Source of the DNA: Acanthochlamys bracteata
Taxonomy: Eukaryota; Streptophyta; Magnoliopsida; Pandanales; Velloziaceae
Direction: 5' to 3'
Assembly (NCBI GenBank): GCA_019914995.1
Contig: CM034126.1
Location: 2,361,001-2,425,000 of the forward strand
DNA length: 64,000 nucleotides
The notes under the pieces were generated by a model, which searched no databases, was not told the DNA's origin, and worked only from the letters and a program-made list of their open reading frames with translations. Both the position numbers and the translations under genes were made by a program. This document shows, in pieces, positions 48,925 to 62,073 of this stretch (the first letter of the stretch is position 1; each line of letters begins with the position of its first letter).

Positions 48925-49420
48925 ACAGCGGTGTAGTATCAAATTTCTAAACTAAAATAATTAGTCAATAATTTAATAATTAATTAATATATATATTTCA
49001 GCAGTAAATTAATTTTGAATTATTAAAGAACATAAATTATTAAGCTCAACAAGTAAAGGGCCTCTTGATCAAGTCAAAAGAGAATTGCTGGTTCTCTTCA
49101 TATTGACTAATTTACTTTTTATTTAAGTACCGTTCCTAAGCCTTATGCTACTAATTCAAATTTAATTTAATTTAGAAATCTAATAATTTTTTCTCAATAA
49201 CACACCGGATTACTTTATACTAACAAATTTTGATACTAATTATAAGAGTCCGTAAGCTAAAATAAGTAGCTAACTATTTAGAGATTAAAATCTTTAAATA
49301 TAAACATATGTTTATTCTAAACTCAACCAATATAAAACTATTAAAAAACGTAAAATTTAAAACTATCAAATTAATGCTCATTTGGTTCAACTCAAAACGA
49401 ACCGTAGGTTATTTTTAAAT
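48925..49420 (+). repeat. Dispersed AT-rich repeat, copy 2
   Basis: Second copy of the repeat at 39985-40490, in the same orientation, sharing TTTTGATACTAATTATAAGA, TAAAATAATTAG and CCAATATAAAACTATTAAA. The two differ by insertions and many substitutions, so they are old. Confidence 0.65.
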
Positions 49421-50750
49421 TGAATAGCACATGTTTTATTTAGATACAATCCTAAATTTTTCTGCTACTAATCGAGCTTAATGCAGTTTGGAGGCTCAAC
49501 AAGTGGCCAAATATAATTCCTTGATATAATGTTTGTTTCATCATATATAGTTTGCTAGGAGATATTCAGTATGCTTGTATATTTATTATTGTGCCTGAGG
49601 ACTTTGTTCTACGTTAAATATTTTTGATCGACTAGATAGATTTCTAATTACAAAAGACTTCAAAACATAATATGTTACCCAACATAAGATTAGATCGTGC
49701 CTCAATTATTTGGAACACTAACAAATGCTCATGGTCATACTTTAGTAAAAATCCGTGAAATAGTTTAACAAGGATAATACACGATAACTACACTTATGGC
49801 CTTTGGTAATTGGTCAAAAAGTTCTTTTATTTTAATTAACACATACCTGGATCTTAGTAGTCCTATTGAATTTATAAAGAGATAGAAATAAATCAGAAAT
49901 TCGCTTCATTTATGTTGTAATGTATGACAAACAGTTCGCACTACTCGTATTCGTGTCTCCAAAATTAAGAATTAATCTTTTTATAGACAAAATTTTCTCC
50001 AATTTACTAATGAGAGTGACTGTGACTGTAGCCAATTGTCCTGTAACGGAATGCAAATAAACAGTGACAGAATGTATATGTGTTGTCCTGAACTAGAATA
50101 CAATTTCTTTCAGATGTTTGTTTAATTATCAGAAAGTAATATGAAAGTAAATTTTAAAAATAAATTTAGAAATAAATTTAAAATATATATAGATATAAAA
50201 TTTATTAAATTTTGTTTGTGATGAAAGAAAATAAATTATACATAAAATAAAATAAAATAGGTCCCAAATATTTTGTTTGAATGTTCTATGGCTGGTAGAA
50301 ATAAATTTGGTTGTCCAGCGACTTCTTGCATGCAAGAAAAGAGATCTTTGCCAGGCTACTTTTTCTGCATGCCATAATAATAACAATTGAACCGAAATGG
50401 ATTCTTTCCAGAAAATTCTAAGCACATGATCAAACCAAAGTAGAAACGTTTGGAGTGCTTTTTTTAAAATAAAAAACATTTTTATTTAATTTTTCAAAAA
50501 TAAATCTTATTTTTTATTTAAAAATTTAATTAAAAATAATAAATAAATTTTATTATATTTTATTTTTTAAAAAAAATATAAATTAAAATTTTAAAAAAAT
50601 ATTTTATGAAAACTCAATGCCAAACCAGCCCTAGTAATTGCGGAGGAACCTTACCTTAAAACGGGAACGGGACAAAAACCACCTCCTTTTAAATGAGGAT
50701 GAAATGATAATAAATATATTTTTTATAAAAAAAAGAGAGAGATGAATAAA

Positions 50751-51045
50751 GGCTAGTTTCAAATGTTCGTAACTGAATTTCGTAAAAATAAAAAATAATA
50801 AGTAGAGTTTCTTGAAAAATGAAGTAAAAATAAAATTCAGTATTTGTGTTTCAATAGGTTTTAAAAATATATTGAAAATTGAAAGATATAATTGTATTGA
50901 AAAGTATGTAAATAAAAAAGTTAGAACTGAAATTCTGCATATAAAAGTGAAGTTCAAAATTCTTTGTGTAATTGAAACATAATAACTGTTCGGAACTTAA
51001 AATTTGATCAAAAAAATAAAATTACGGGCATTTAAAATACGTCTC
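50751..51045 (-). mobile_element. MITE family A, copy 2 (opposite orientation)
   Basis: Reverse complement of the family A pattern: starts GGCTAGTTTCAAATGTTCGT and ends ATTACGGGCATTTAAAATAC. Interior blocks TTGAAAGATATAATTGTA and CAGTATTTGTGTTTCAATA mirror copy 1. Confidence 0.8.
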
Positions 51046-51249
51046 TCCATGAGCTGTGGACCATTATAAAACTGATATGGATCTGTTTTGATTACGAGAT
51101 TAGGGTTGCACTGGACCATTTTGGTTTTGTAAAGGTTTAAGTACTGACTTGATTTTGGTTCTGTTCTTCATTATGAGATAAAAGGAATGTTGTACGTTTC
51201 CACTCTGGCGACGAAGACATGCATTCAAATCCATGGATGCTGGTAGCAG

Positions 51250-51415
51250 GGGGCGTTTGACATTTAGAGTACGTTTTCACATTTTATTTCATTCTATCTT
51301 TAAATTTTATTTTATTTTATATTTTTAATAAATATTTATATTTTTTATAATTTATTTAAAAAATAAAAAATAAAAACATTTTTTTATTTTAAAAAATTCT
51401 ATCTTAAAATCATCG
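51250..51415. mobile_element. Partial MITE-like element
   Basis: Starts GGGGGCGTTTGACATTTAGA and continues with about 150 bp of A/T-only sequence with inverted similarity (TTTTATTTCATTCTATCTT against TTTTAAAAAATTCTATC). The right end is unclear. Confidence 0.4.
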
Positions 51416-53823
51416 ATCCTATGCTTATTCTTAACCCGAACTTCTAGTACAAGTCAGGATCTATTGCCTTTATTACACTATTATTGCCTTTGCCTTATCA
51501 TCAGTGTATGCTTGGATGCTTCTCAAGGAATATTAAGATTAAAATTTAAATAAATTAAAGAAAAATCATACAGACTACCTAGATGTATCTGCTATAACCT
51601 TTATAAAGCTGTACCAAAAATAAAGTTTGCAATAATAAACAAAAGTTTAAAAGAAAATTTAACTTCAAGAAATCTAGGATAAGATTTACCTCTATTTTCT
51701 CATCTTCATCACCAGAAAATTACAATCAAAGGTGTTACCGAGTATAGAATCACTTGAAACAATAATAACTACTAAATATCAGTATGCCTAACGCCTCGAA
51801 TGAGATTTTTCTCCTAATAACTGCTGTTTCATAAGTTAGCGGAGAAAGAACAGATGATTCTTAAAAGACTGCTTTTTAGAAAAGAAAAAAAAACTGTTTA
51901 AAATTTTTAGAAATCTTTTTGTTGTAATTATCTATAATTTCACTTTTTTTCTCAAAATTTTGATTTCAGTACATGTTTCTATTATAATTTCAAATTTTAC
52001 TTTCTCTTCACACTGAACGCTATTGTTATCAAATCTATTTCAAATTATACTTTACGTACTTTGGTTATTGTTATAAATTTTATTTTTTATCGAATTCTAT
52101 TTACTAAATTTACTCTCACAAAATTTACTTTAATGTGATTGAAATCCGCTGTTAAGAATTAAATTGTGCCAAAACCCGCTTCTAGTCCCAATTTGATTGC
52201 GCCGAGTGTGATACAAGCTGCAAAGAGAAGTGCAACAACTCGAATAAGTTATGATGCTGGTCATCTCAAGAGAAAAGCCTCGCGCATGCACATGTATTGT
52301 GGACAATGTTTTATCTTTACTGAGTGGGATACGTCTTAATTTCATTGACGCAAATGCAATTTATCTGAAATGGAATTTGAGTGCTTTCTGACTCTTTAAC
52401 TAGTTCGAGTGCCTGGCATGGAAAAATTAGTCAAGGTAAGTATCTTTTATCATCTGAAAGTAACACAATAGGCTTCTTTTGTGGAGCATTTAGTGCCACT
52501 CTTTTCTTTAGTGGTCAGTTGAGACTCCACACACTATGTTCTACTTCTATTCTATCTAGTGTTGCCTAATCTTTTTTTTCTCAAGCATCACAAAGATAGC
52601 GAGATTGGTATCGATGCTTCTTGCCTTGGGTCGCTCTAAAGGATATGAACAAACAGAATGGAGAATTTGTCACTATCTAGTCATGACATGTACAATGGAG
52701 TGGAATCCATTGATATTCACTTCAAATTTACTATATGAATCACTTCTATCAGCATTGAAGAGTGTGAATTCAGTCCCATAAATGGACAAGCAGACGATTA
52801 AAGTTATGGGAAAGCAACTAAATAAGCAAAGATTATCCCTACATAAATTTTTTTAGGATATTCTTCCGTATTTATGCCCAAAAAACAAAAAAAAATTGCC
52901 GCTACCATTAAAACTTCAAGTTCAAGTTTAAGTAATGACAGGGAATTCAAGACGTGACTTGTAAATCCTATGCTATGCTGCATCATGACTAGTACAACAC
53001 TAATGACTTATGAGACGCACTTTTTGTGATAAAACATTTTCTAGTGCTATATTTTATCACAATGCAACAGAGATCACGTAAGATTTGCACGAAATTTGCA
53101 ATAACATAGAACTAAAGCTCAGTTTATGAAGGTTCCAAACTTCTGTAATTCTCCTGTGTATTGGTTTACGCCATTCTGCTGCTAGAGTCCAAAGAAAGTG
53201 TAAACAACAACAGGATTGACGGCAATAGAATGAAAGAATCCTTTATCACATCAAGTGAGGCGAGCCATTAGATTAGAAAAAATCTGAATGGTAAGCGTCA
53301 ACTTCGCTACTACCCTTGTAAGCAATCAGCTAGAGGTTGAAATGTTGATTCCTTGTGTAATGCATACTGAAACTTAATATACAGGAAAATTACAGCATGC
53401 AGACATCAGTAAATTCGCCAGACTTTTGGTTTCTTGCTTTCATTCCGGAAGTTAGCCTATAGCCTTTCATCTAAATCTTTTTATGACTTCCCGAAAGCAA
53501 CATAATGGCCAATCAATTATAGCACATTTCTTGTAGTCTAGCAGTGATTCTAACTCTGATGTGAAGTTTGTTGTATATATTCAGCTTAAATGTGAGATCA
53601 CAAAAAATGTAAAGAAACATATTCCCTACCAAAGTTACTTTTGACAAAATGGTTAGGTCCACTTCCCTCCATAACACTTCTCACTGTGATAATTGCGCAT
53701 CAACTTACATCAAGATCTTATAGAACCTGAAAACCTTCTTTTGTTTAGGGTTGCAAGGAACATGTGTAACTAGTAAGTGTTCATGTTTCTTTTCTCTAAA
53801 AAGAAGAAGTGTTCATGTATTAA

Positions 53824-54063
53824 GGGGGCGTTTGGCAACATTTCAAATGCTCCTTTATTATTTCACATTTTTCAATAATTTTTTTAATATTTCATAATTT
53901 TTATTTAAATATTTATAAAAATATTCTACGTTATAAAATCTAATTATTGCTTTATATTATTATTTTTTTAAGGTTAAAAAAAAAAGCTCGTTCTTTAAAA
54001 TATAACAAATGTAGTGTCTGTTCTAGAAAAAACTTTATCTCGTAAGCATTCCCAAACACCCAC
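53824..54063. mobile_element. MITE with GGGGGCGTTTGG-type inverted ends
   Basis: Left end GGGGGCGTTTGGCAACATTT and right end GCATTCCCAAACACCCAC are inverted partners; about 240 bp with A/T-rich interior and no frame. Ends resemble hAT-type MITEs. Confidence 0.6.
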
Positions 54064-54924
54064 TAATTACGATAACCTAACCTAGACATCATATCATCTA
54101 TGAACTGGAAAGGGAAATCATCCTTCGTGGGTGTATTAAAAGTGAACTTCATTTCGAGCCTAGCAACTAACTGGCGAGAAAAAAATAACAACGAGAAATA
54201 TGCAAAGAGGCTTAGATAATTTGACAAAACCTGGCCACCATGGGTTTGTCTTTACCAAATTCTGCAGACTTATGCATAACGAGAAAAACAACCTTAGGAG
54301 ATCCTTACGCGCGGACTACATAGGCTAAGAAGTAGATGTCATATACGAAGGTTTTGGAAAATTCATGCTATATTAATAGAAAAGGAGTTATTTCTACTCC
54401 TATGTTCTATGCTAATCAAATGCTTGCAGATTCATAAACAACTAGTCCTATCACACCTATGCATTAAACTACATATAGAAACGGTCTTACCCAGTGAGCA
54501 GTACATCTGTTGATCATCTTGGAGAGGTGCGTACTGAAGTTCCTCTTGTTGATTTCTTTAGCAAGGAGCTTTGATTGTCTCGGCTGCCACACGACTCCAC
54601 GGCCAATGCTCATGACCCCAGCTAAAACCTAGGCACTTTCGCGAAGTACCAAATAGCGGCCTTTGGTTAGAATCATATGTTAGAGGCCATGTGGTTGGTG
54701 CATTCCCATACGTAGGACGTGGCGTTTTTGTGAATGTAATAGTGATCATTCGGATACAAGATAGCTCCTACGTTCGATATAATAAAGCAGTTTGGGAATT
54801 TCAGAAGCATTGACATAAATTTGAAATTGCTGAAATTTAAGTTAGAGATAAACGAAACAAACACTGGCAAACGCAGTCGCATGCCACTCAATTGTATGGA
54901 AAACAAAACCGAGAGCCTCTCTAA

Positions 54925-55230
54925 CTAAGCCCCATTTAGCATTGGTTATAAAAAAATTTATTTTCTCTTTAACTTTCATTTTCCAAAATTTAAATAGTAT
55001 TTTATTTTTTTAAATTATAAAATATAAATAAATTATGCATTCATCAAATTATTTAGTATAATGTTTTTAATTTTTAACTAAAAAAGAATTCTTTTTTTTA
55101 GAAAAAGTACTATAAACTTTTTTTTATTTAGTTTGTTATTTTAAACAATTTGAAACGACTCATTATTATTATTCATCATCTATTCCATATTTTATAGTTG
55201 TTTTAACAACAAACCAAATATTTAAGTTTG
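54925..55230. mobile_element. AT-rich MITE-like remnant
   Basis: Begins AAGCCCCATTTAGCATTGGT and ends near TTTAACAACAAACCAAATAT, with an A/T-only interior. Ends are only weakly inverted, so the class is uncertain. Confidence 0.4.
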
Positions 55231-55808
55231 GCATGCCTCAATACCAAAACCTCAAATTTCTATCCAAGACGTTCCGCATGCATTCTTTGTGTTGCTAAGA
55301 ATTTTAATTAAACACAAACTTTACAGAAGGTTGGCCATGTAAAACACTCTTCTTTGTCGTCTACTTTTGTTTAGTAGTGATTTTCTTTTTTGTCGGTCGT
55401 TTTCTAGTATCTTCTAGCTGTTAATCAAACAACTGAGTTTACTATAAATAATTGTCCATGTTCACACGCGGAAAACAGTATTCTCGTACAAATTCTGATA
55501 TAAAAAATTACGGTAATAAAAGAAAACACTACCTGTCCGTCTCAATTGTCCTCACCAGATCAAAACCTTGAAAACGAATTTTTATTAATCATGGCAGTGA
55601 CTTAGGTGACAAAAGTTCAATCACGAATTTCTTCTTCATGGATCATCACCAACTGACAGTGTTAAGAAATTTTAAGGACTACGAATTAATTACGGTCTGC
55701 CTTCTGTCCTACAGTACGATGGAACTTGGTAATAGGAAATGATGTCTGTCTATATGGATAGTCATATAATTCACGCAGCTTCTGCTCCGTCAACTACTGC
55801 ACCAATAA

Positions 55809-56101
55809 GTGCGGGTTTCAAAACTCTTTCGTAATTTTATTTTTTTTTATCAAATTTTAAATTTTGAATAATTTATATATTTTAATTATATAAAAAATTT
55901 AAAATTTCATTTTCACGTCGAAACTTTAGTTTCTAACTTTTTTATTTACACATTTTTCAATATAATTATATCTTTTAATTTTTAACACATTTTCAAAATT
56001 TATTGAAATATAAATACTAAACTTCACTTCCACTTTATTTTTTAAAAAATTTTATTTTTTATTTTTATGAAACTTAATTACGAACATTTAAGACACTCAC
56101 T
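55809..56101 (+). mobile_element. MITE family A, copy 3
   Basis: Same orientation as copy 1: GTGCGGGTTTCAAAACTCTT at the left, CGAACATTTAAGACACTCAC at the right. Shares CAATATAATTATATCTTTTA and AAATACTAAACTTCA blocks. Confidence 0.8.
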
Positions 56102-56264
56102 AAATTGCTATGTATGCAACTCAGTAGTCGGTATATAATTTCGTACTCTGAAATGATTAACTCTTCTGGCAGCCTATGGATGGTGGCTTGACGTGAGGAA
56201 CCAAAAAAAATGATACTGAGGAGAAGCTGTTCAAATAAGTATACCACATCGACAGCCTAAAAGA

Positions 56265-56515
56265 CAAATACCCTCAATATAGGGTGGTCTAAACTTAGGC
56301 TGAAATTGAGAGGTTCAATTGGTAATGAAAAAACCGCATCAACTTGCTGGAAGGCAACAAATGTGTGAATACCCTCGAGGAAGGGGTTGTCTAATCTAAG
56401 ATGAAGCGACAGATTCCATCTCAAATGAGTAAATACCCTCGATACTTTTAAGGCCAACCATTGTGTGAATACCTTCACTACAGGGTCATCTAAACTAGAC
56501 AGAAAGTGAACCCAA
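56265..56515 (+). repeat. Degenerate tandem repeat with AATACC(C/T)TC units
   Basis: Four diverged units each start AATACCCTC or AATACCTTC, three of them preceded by GTGTG or AGTA, and three contain GGG(T/G)xxTCTAA. Unit spacing is irregular (about 50-110 bp). It is not coding as far as I can see. Confidence 0.55.
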
Positions 56516-58880
56516 CCTCATCCACTGAAAGCTCCATGAACGGGTGCCAAAGATGGCCGACCAATAAACAGATAAAGAGAAGAGTAATACTTTCCAAAAT
56601 AAAAAGGCAAAAGTTCCAAGAAAAAAGACGTACATATGTATACACGCATTCTCCAGCAGCGGATGACATCAAATGGACAATTGTGAATGATGTGGTCAAT
56701 GGTGGACAGGTGGTCTACATGACCCGCCAAGAAGTTGATGGTTTGGAAGGAAAACACAAGCTGGCCCAACGTACCATTAAATGATTAAGAACCATTGGAT
56801 GCCCACCATAACAGCATGTTATAGAATTACTTATTCATTCCTCATTGCCTTCTTCACATATACATACAGTGCAGTCTTTAATAAATTGTCACCTGGGAGT
56901 AGATAATTTATCAACCACAACCACATGGGCTCCATGGAATTCGTCGCAACTAGAAATTTTAGGAATTCTTGTGTCATCTTGTCTAAAGTCTAAAGTTTTC
57001 CAACTTATTAAAGATCTTCATCAACTTATACCTATATAGCCCTCTTCTCTAAAGTTTTCTTTTTCCCATTTCTTTTCATTTACTTTGTTCCTTTTCCTGT
57101 AGGTAGATGTATGCTCCAATCATATTTGAAAGTTCAAAAAACAAAGGGCTTTGAGTCCAGATTACTCAAAGAGCTAGGTAATATACTCGAAAAAATCCTT
57201 AACTGAGATGTCCCCGGACCAAAACTCAGATCATTCTCTTTTTCTTAAAGATCTCTCTCTTGGAATTAAGAAATCTTGATTTGTGCCACACCACAATTTC
57301 TACATAATGAAAAATATTCCATAGTCATGTAGAGAACAAGTATCATCATTGACACAGGAAGTTGAACATATATGTATTCGTATAACAAATGCAATATAAC
57401 CGTCAAAATTTATTCAAAAGAACTTTAAAAAGAAATTTTGAAGAAGTTTTTGAGCACTCACCAACTTATAAATTTGGCTTAAGAGATTAACAGCCACATA
57501 GTACACAACTACTGACCCAACCAACAGTTCCACATTAGAGAAGTTCTCCTGTAGAAAATTGAGGAGGTCAATCTTTCTTTACGTAGACAAGACGACTCTG
57601 ATTAATCTTTATTCTCAACAGTGCAATAAATTCTACCACTAAAGAACTGGTAAGATTTGCATACCATGACAATCTGAATGAAAATGCCACCAGTTCTCAT
57701 CTTCATCCGCATTGTTTTCCTTCCAACATAAATGCTCTAGTAAACATGACTTTGTACTTTCATAATATTCTGCATCACAAACACAGAAACATGGAGAGTA
57801 AATTTGATTAATAGAGACTATTAACTCAGTAGATTACGAATGCAGTATTCTGGAAAGTATAACATAGCCACATACACTGGCAAAAGATATCCTATAAATT
57901 AATTTTATTTTGAAAAATGCTAATCACATAGAAAAGAAATGGTGCCTTTAATAGATAATATTGTCATAGTCTCACTTCTCAAAATGAAAATTATATTCTA
58001 CAAGTATGGATAGAATCCCAGTTAATACAGAAACTATAAACAACATTCTGTAATAATATTTACTTTGAAAGTAGTCTTATGCTATCAACATATCCCAATC
58101 CATGTCATACATGTTTCCAGTTTGCAATGACATGTAGAGGAAAATGGATTAAACTGTAACAAGAAGAGGTAATTATAGCTGACACAATTTTTCAAAATTA
58201 AGACAACTACGCCTTATTAAACAGGATCAATCATCAAACTTTGGAATTGGGTCTTTTCTTCTAAACAGCTAATTCCAGCCAAGTTGCTCCATGATTAGTA
58301 GCCTGTGAATAGATGATAAAACATATAACCAATAAAGGTAGCGATTATTTCTTCAAAAAGATTGTCCTGGATGTATCTCTATTTGTCAACATACACTTGA
58401 TGTATTTATGCATACATCTCCTATTATAACTTAACGACGTAATCATTAGACAAAATAAAAATTATCAGGCATGTAAAATATAGTAAGAAGTGTCAGCTAA
58501 GAGTGTGAAGTATTTTTTTAATTCAAAAAGATATCAGAATCTTTGCAATATGACTGTTCTTTTTGGGTCAAATATAGTATGTATTTCAAGTTTCCAGTTT
58601 CTCTAAGAAAATGCAATTGTTGGCTTTTAGCCATATGAACTCTACAGGGCAAACATCATAAGAATGTAGCTATTAAGAACAAAATACAATAGAGATCTTC
58701 ATTTCCCAGATAAAAATAATCACTAAACAAGGCATTCCGCTTGAAAAATCAACATCTATTAACTATGTTAGACTTTGTATCTTAATAGTACAATGAACAA
58801 TGAGAACCTATGTTTAAACGTCAAAGCCGCATCTCACAACTTTCAAAGTCCACTTGCACCAAACTGAGCTCGCTATACAA

Positions 58881-58999
58881 AAATATCTATAGACAATGTC
58901 CCTTATCAATTTTGCCTATTTCGTGTCATATAATTAAGACGTCAAATTTAAGACACAAAACTTATCTTTTATTTAACAATGTCTATAGACAATGTCCCT
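58881..58999 (+). repeat. Direct repeat of about 20 bp, 98 bp apart
   Basis: TCTATAGACAATGTCCCT occurs at about 58882 and again at about 58980. The sequence between is unremarkable; possibly the edges of a short insertion or slippage product. Confidence 0.5.
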
Positions 59000-60977
59000 C
59001 ACGCCATCTATACTTCCATCCTTGCAAGTTCATGGGGGTCGTCAAGGGGCCAGTCCACATTTAAGGCCTCTGTATGAAATAGATCATCCCTTTGCCTTAC
59101 ACTTGATGCCATTTTCCTTGTTCATATGATACACTATCCATGAAAATCCGTAATATCATTACCTAGATAGAATTTAAAATTAAATGACAGGATTCAGTGG
59201 ATCCTTTTCCCAAAATGGCCAGGCCAAGCTCAAATACAATCCTGCTCCATATGTACTTGCATCGACACACATACAGCTCAGCAGGCTTCATTTGAACCTC
59301 AAGAGGCAGAGAATGCACTTCCAAGGTCTAGATCAGAGGTGAGAGATAGCAATGCTAAACAGAATGTCTGATGCTATCTCATCAAAGGGCCAAGTAGCAA
59401 TTAGCATGAAACTAGAAAGCAGTAAATTGCTCAAAGGAGTACATTGGAAAACTTAATCATAGTATATGGAATTTCATTGTTTATAACATCACGTATCGCA
59501 CAAGATGTAAATTGCAAGCTGCTCAACTTGTCAATAATATTAAGATCTCCAATGTCAATGCATAGGTTTCACATAGAAAAAGTGTGCAGCGCTCATCAAG
59601 AAAAAGAAGTTCAGGTACAATCAACAACAGACTGCACATGTAACAATATAGGCAGCTCCAGCTAAAACACATTTGCAATCACCGAAGCATGACTGATACA
59701 GTCTCACAGAAGGCATTTCTCTGAGTACTGATACCCTTTATGGCTATACAATTGACCTTTTGTGGCTTCAAGATTGACAATAGCCTTCCCGAACGTTCAA
59801 GTATTAACAGGTTTAATTAAGAAATTCTTAAAGCATGGATAAATGTCTACAGTGAGCAAGCACTGTGACAGTAAGCAAGCCAATCCCGGGACTATGAGCA
59901 AGAAGCGCTACCGTTCATCAACCAGCTCAATCAGTTTAATACAGGAAAGATGCTCTCTAGCCAGCTCCAAAACTTAAAAACATGATTGCAAAAGCTGGGA
60001 CCGAAGCGATAAAGAATAACATTAGAATCACAGAAAATTTCGAGATATCAAACACTAGACAAATCCAGAACAAGCAGCAATAGCTACTATAGAAGTAGAT
60101 ATGTCTCAGAATGCAGGAATGTTTTACTGTTGTCCAAATTTTTTAACAAGTACATTAAAAATTTATCAACAATTAAACAGAAAAAAATTTAAAAGGGCGT
60201 ACAAAACAGCAAACAACCATGGCGGACCTCCTTCCCTAACAACAAAGAATGCAGCCTGAGATAGAATACTACATTCTCTGATCACATTTACAGCCCCAAA
60301 ACGCGTAGTCATTTGGCCCCACAAAATCAATATTACCGATAAAACCAAAGGCATAGCTAAGTTTTTAGTTAGGAAATAAGTAATCGATTAAACAAGAATT
60401 TTGGTCAAGGCCTCCAACATTTATGTAATTTAGTGATAAGAAGCTATATATAGAATTTGCAAGAGAACATATCACAGCCCTCTTGTGATGGCTGAACATA
60501 AGCAGATTAGGATTTTGTGAAAACGTGAAGAGACTAAAATGCCCAGAATCCCTAGTTTCCTCTGGCATTTCAGATATGAGAGAATCCAAAAATCAAACAG
60601 AGAGAGCGGATAACCCTTAACTTACTTTGGATTCTGAAGCACCAGAAGATCTTCCATGTGCCCAAAGACTAAAGTAATTTTAGCTAAACAGAGAGCAATC
60701 ACAAGATTCTTACGGGTGCTTCCTGGAACAACAAGAGAAAGTCAGATGTATGGGCGGCAATTTTTATCCAGCGATTCCTCTCCGTTGGATCAATTTTCTT
60801 CTTGCAGCAAAGCACTATCGGGTCATGCTGGACGAGATCATTCTCACTCAGCAATCAATGCTCAACTCAATCTACGAATAAGAGCCATTGAGAATCAAGA
60901 CGCCAACTGAACGAGAAAGGGGAAGAGAACTAGCCGGCGACCAAATTTAGGATTCGCCCGATTGTTGGTTCTTGCGC

Positions 60978-61000
60978 GCGGGAAAAATAATTTGGCGAAA
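60978..61000 (-). promoter_or_regulatory. Two adjacent E2F-like sites
   Basis: On the minus strand TTTCCCGC (60978-60985), the classic E2F core, and TTTCGCCAAA (60991-61000) lie just downstream of the TATATA element. Paired sites of this form mark many plant S-phase and DNA-repair genes. Function here is inferred. Confidence 0.55.
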
Positions 61001-61107
61001 ACTGGCGGTTGGGAAGTGGTATATAAGTAGGCGAAGGGTCCAAGTTTTACTCGGGGTCCGAGTACGTAAAACTTACGCAACGCGTCAATAAAATATCGCA
61101 ATATCAT

Positions 61108-62073
61108 TCCTCAATAATATCCTTTGGCATAATTAGAACCTTATAAATTCAGTAGTAGATGGGAATCCCCATCAGAGTCGAATTACCTTATCCACACTGT
61201 ATAACGTACATTCCACAGGATGTCCCACCTTAAAACTCACTAAATTGCCAAAATTGTGGATAGTTATATAAACTGAATCACCAAATCAAACGAGCAAAAA
61301 TAATACATATGCGAATCAAAATACGTGTTTGAAACATCCTATTTTTTTGGGCTAAATTTGAAATTTCAAACAATTCATATTTTTCATTTATATAAAAACT
61401 ATAAAATTTTATTTTTACATTCGAAATTTTAATTCTAATTTTTTTATTTAAACACCTCTTAATATAATTTATTTTTAAATTTTTATTTCACTTTAAAAAA
61501 TTATTAAAAATTAAAATTAAAATTTATTTCTAACTCATTTTTCAAAAAATTTTAATTTTAATTTTTTACTTTAACCACAGACATTTAAAATACTCCCAAA
61601 GTGAAACCTAAAGCCAGACCCGAAGTATTATTGTTAGAGTAAATAGCAAACCAAGGAGCCTTCATCTTTTGAAGTGCAAACCATACATATATCAACTACC
61701 ATAGCACTGTGAAATGGGAAATAGAAGTTGAAACAAGCAACCGTAACCAACAAACTTCAATTATAACTAAGAAAAATTTGAATTTATTCTTTAAGTGTGA
61801 TTTTGTGCGATATGAACTGAGCACATAAAAGAACTAAACGGAAAATGCTTGTATTAGTTGAAAAGATCAGACACGATACATTAACAAGATGATTCAATCC
61901 TACATAAATAAATACACACATGTATGTGAGAATAAAACTACTGTCTTCAATATAACGCTCCAAATGGTACGACAATGATAATTTACATGTAAAAAAGGAG
62001 AAGAAACTAGTGTCACGAGTCACTAAAGAGTTGGAGAACTGAGACTATGCACTGGGTATGTAGTCTACACTTG
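61108..62073. other. Intergenic region between the E2F-type promoter and the RING E3 gene
   Basis: Contains MITE family A copy 4 and the likely 3' untranslated region of the RING E3 gene. The frame at 61784-62023 (-) has no recognisable features. Confidence 0.5.
61321..61599 (+). mobile_element. MITE family A, copy 4
   Basis: Starts ACGTGTTTGAAACATCCTAT and ends ACATTTAAAATACTCCCA; internal TTTTTTTGGGCTAAATTTGA and AATTTTATTTTTACATTCGA blocks follow the family order. It is more diverged than the other copies. Confidence 0.7.

Larger units (their letters stand above)
46860..56100. other. Gene-poor AT-rich region with many MITE remnants
   Basis: No protein gene is supported across about 9 kb. 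Many segments show the GGGCGTGTT or GGGGGCGTTTGG ends typical of plant MITEs, with extremely AT-rich interiors. Individually visible copies are listed separately. Frames on either strand here (for example 50129-50479, 50631-50957, 52381-52569, 54558-54906) are low-complexity or featureless. Confidence 0.65.
57462..61005 (-). other. Poorly resolved minus-strand transcription unit with E2F-like promoter
   Basis: On the minus strand a TATATA element (near 61020) is followed by a leader with two short upstream frames and a donor CACCC/GTAAGA at 60713. A second block contains ATG at 60657 (MEDLLVLQNP) and a perfect GTAAGT donor after 60626. Further down, 57769-57665 is open in one frame only, bounded by GATGCAG and GTATGC, and reads like coding sequence (SCLLEHLCWKEN, DEDENWWHFHSDCHG). 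Block 57548-57462 is also open and bounded by CTACAG and GTGAGT, but its open phase does not follow from the previous donor. I cannot name the product or chain the exons confidently. Between them there may be more exons (for example 59220-59330, containing EVQMKPAELYVCRCKYIW). Confidence 0.35.

Noticed and set aside
50129-50957. Phe/Ile/Leu-rich minus-strand frames
   Set aside because: They fall within A/T-only MITE remnants and are low complexity, not membrane proteins.
52381-52569. Ser-rich 62-codon frame that recalls retrotransposon polyproteins
   Set aside because: Too short and without any reverse transcriptase, integrase or protease motif in either flank.
56506-56784. 92-codon plus-strand frame with VNDVVNGGQVVYMTRQEVDG
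   Set aside because: Starts within the degenerate tandem repeat and matches no family I know; not enough to call a gene.
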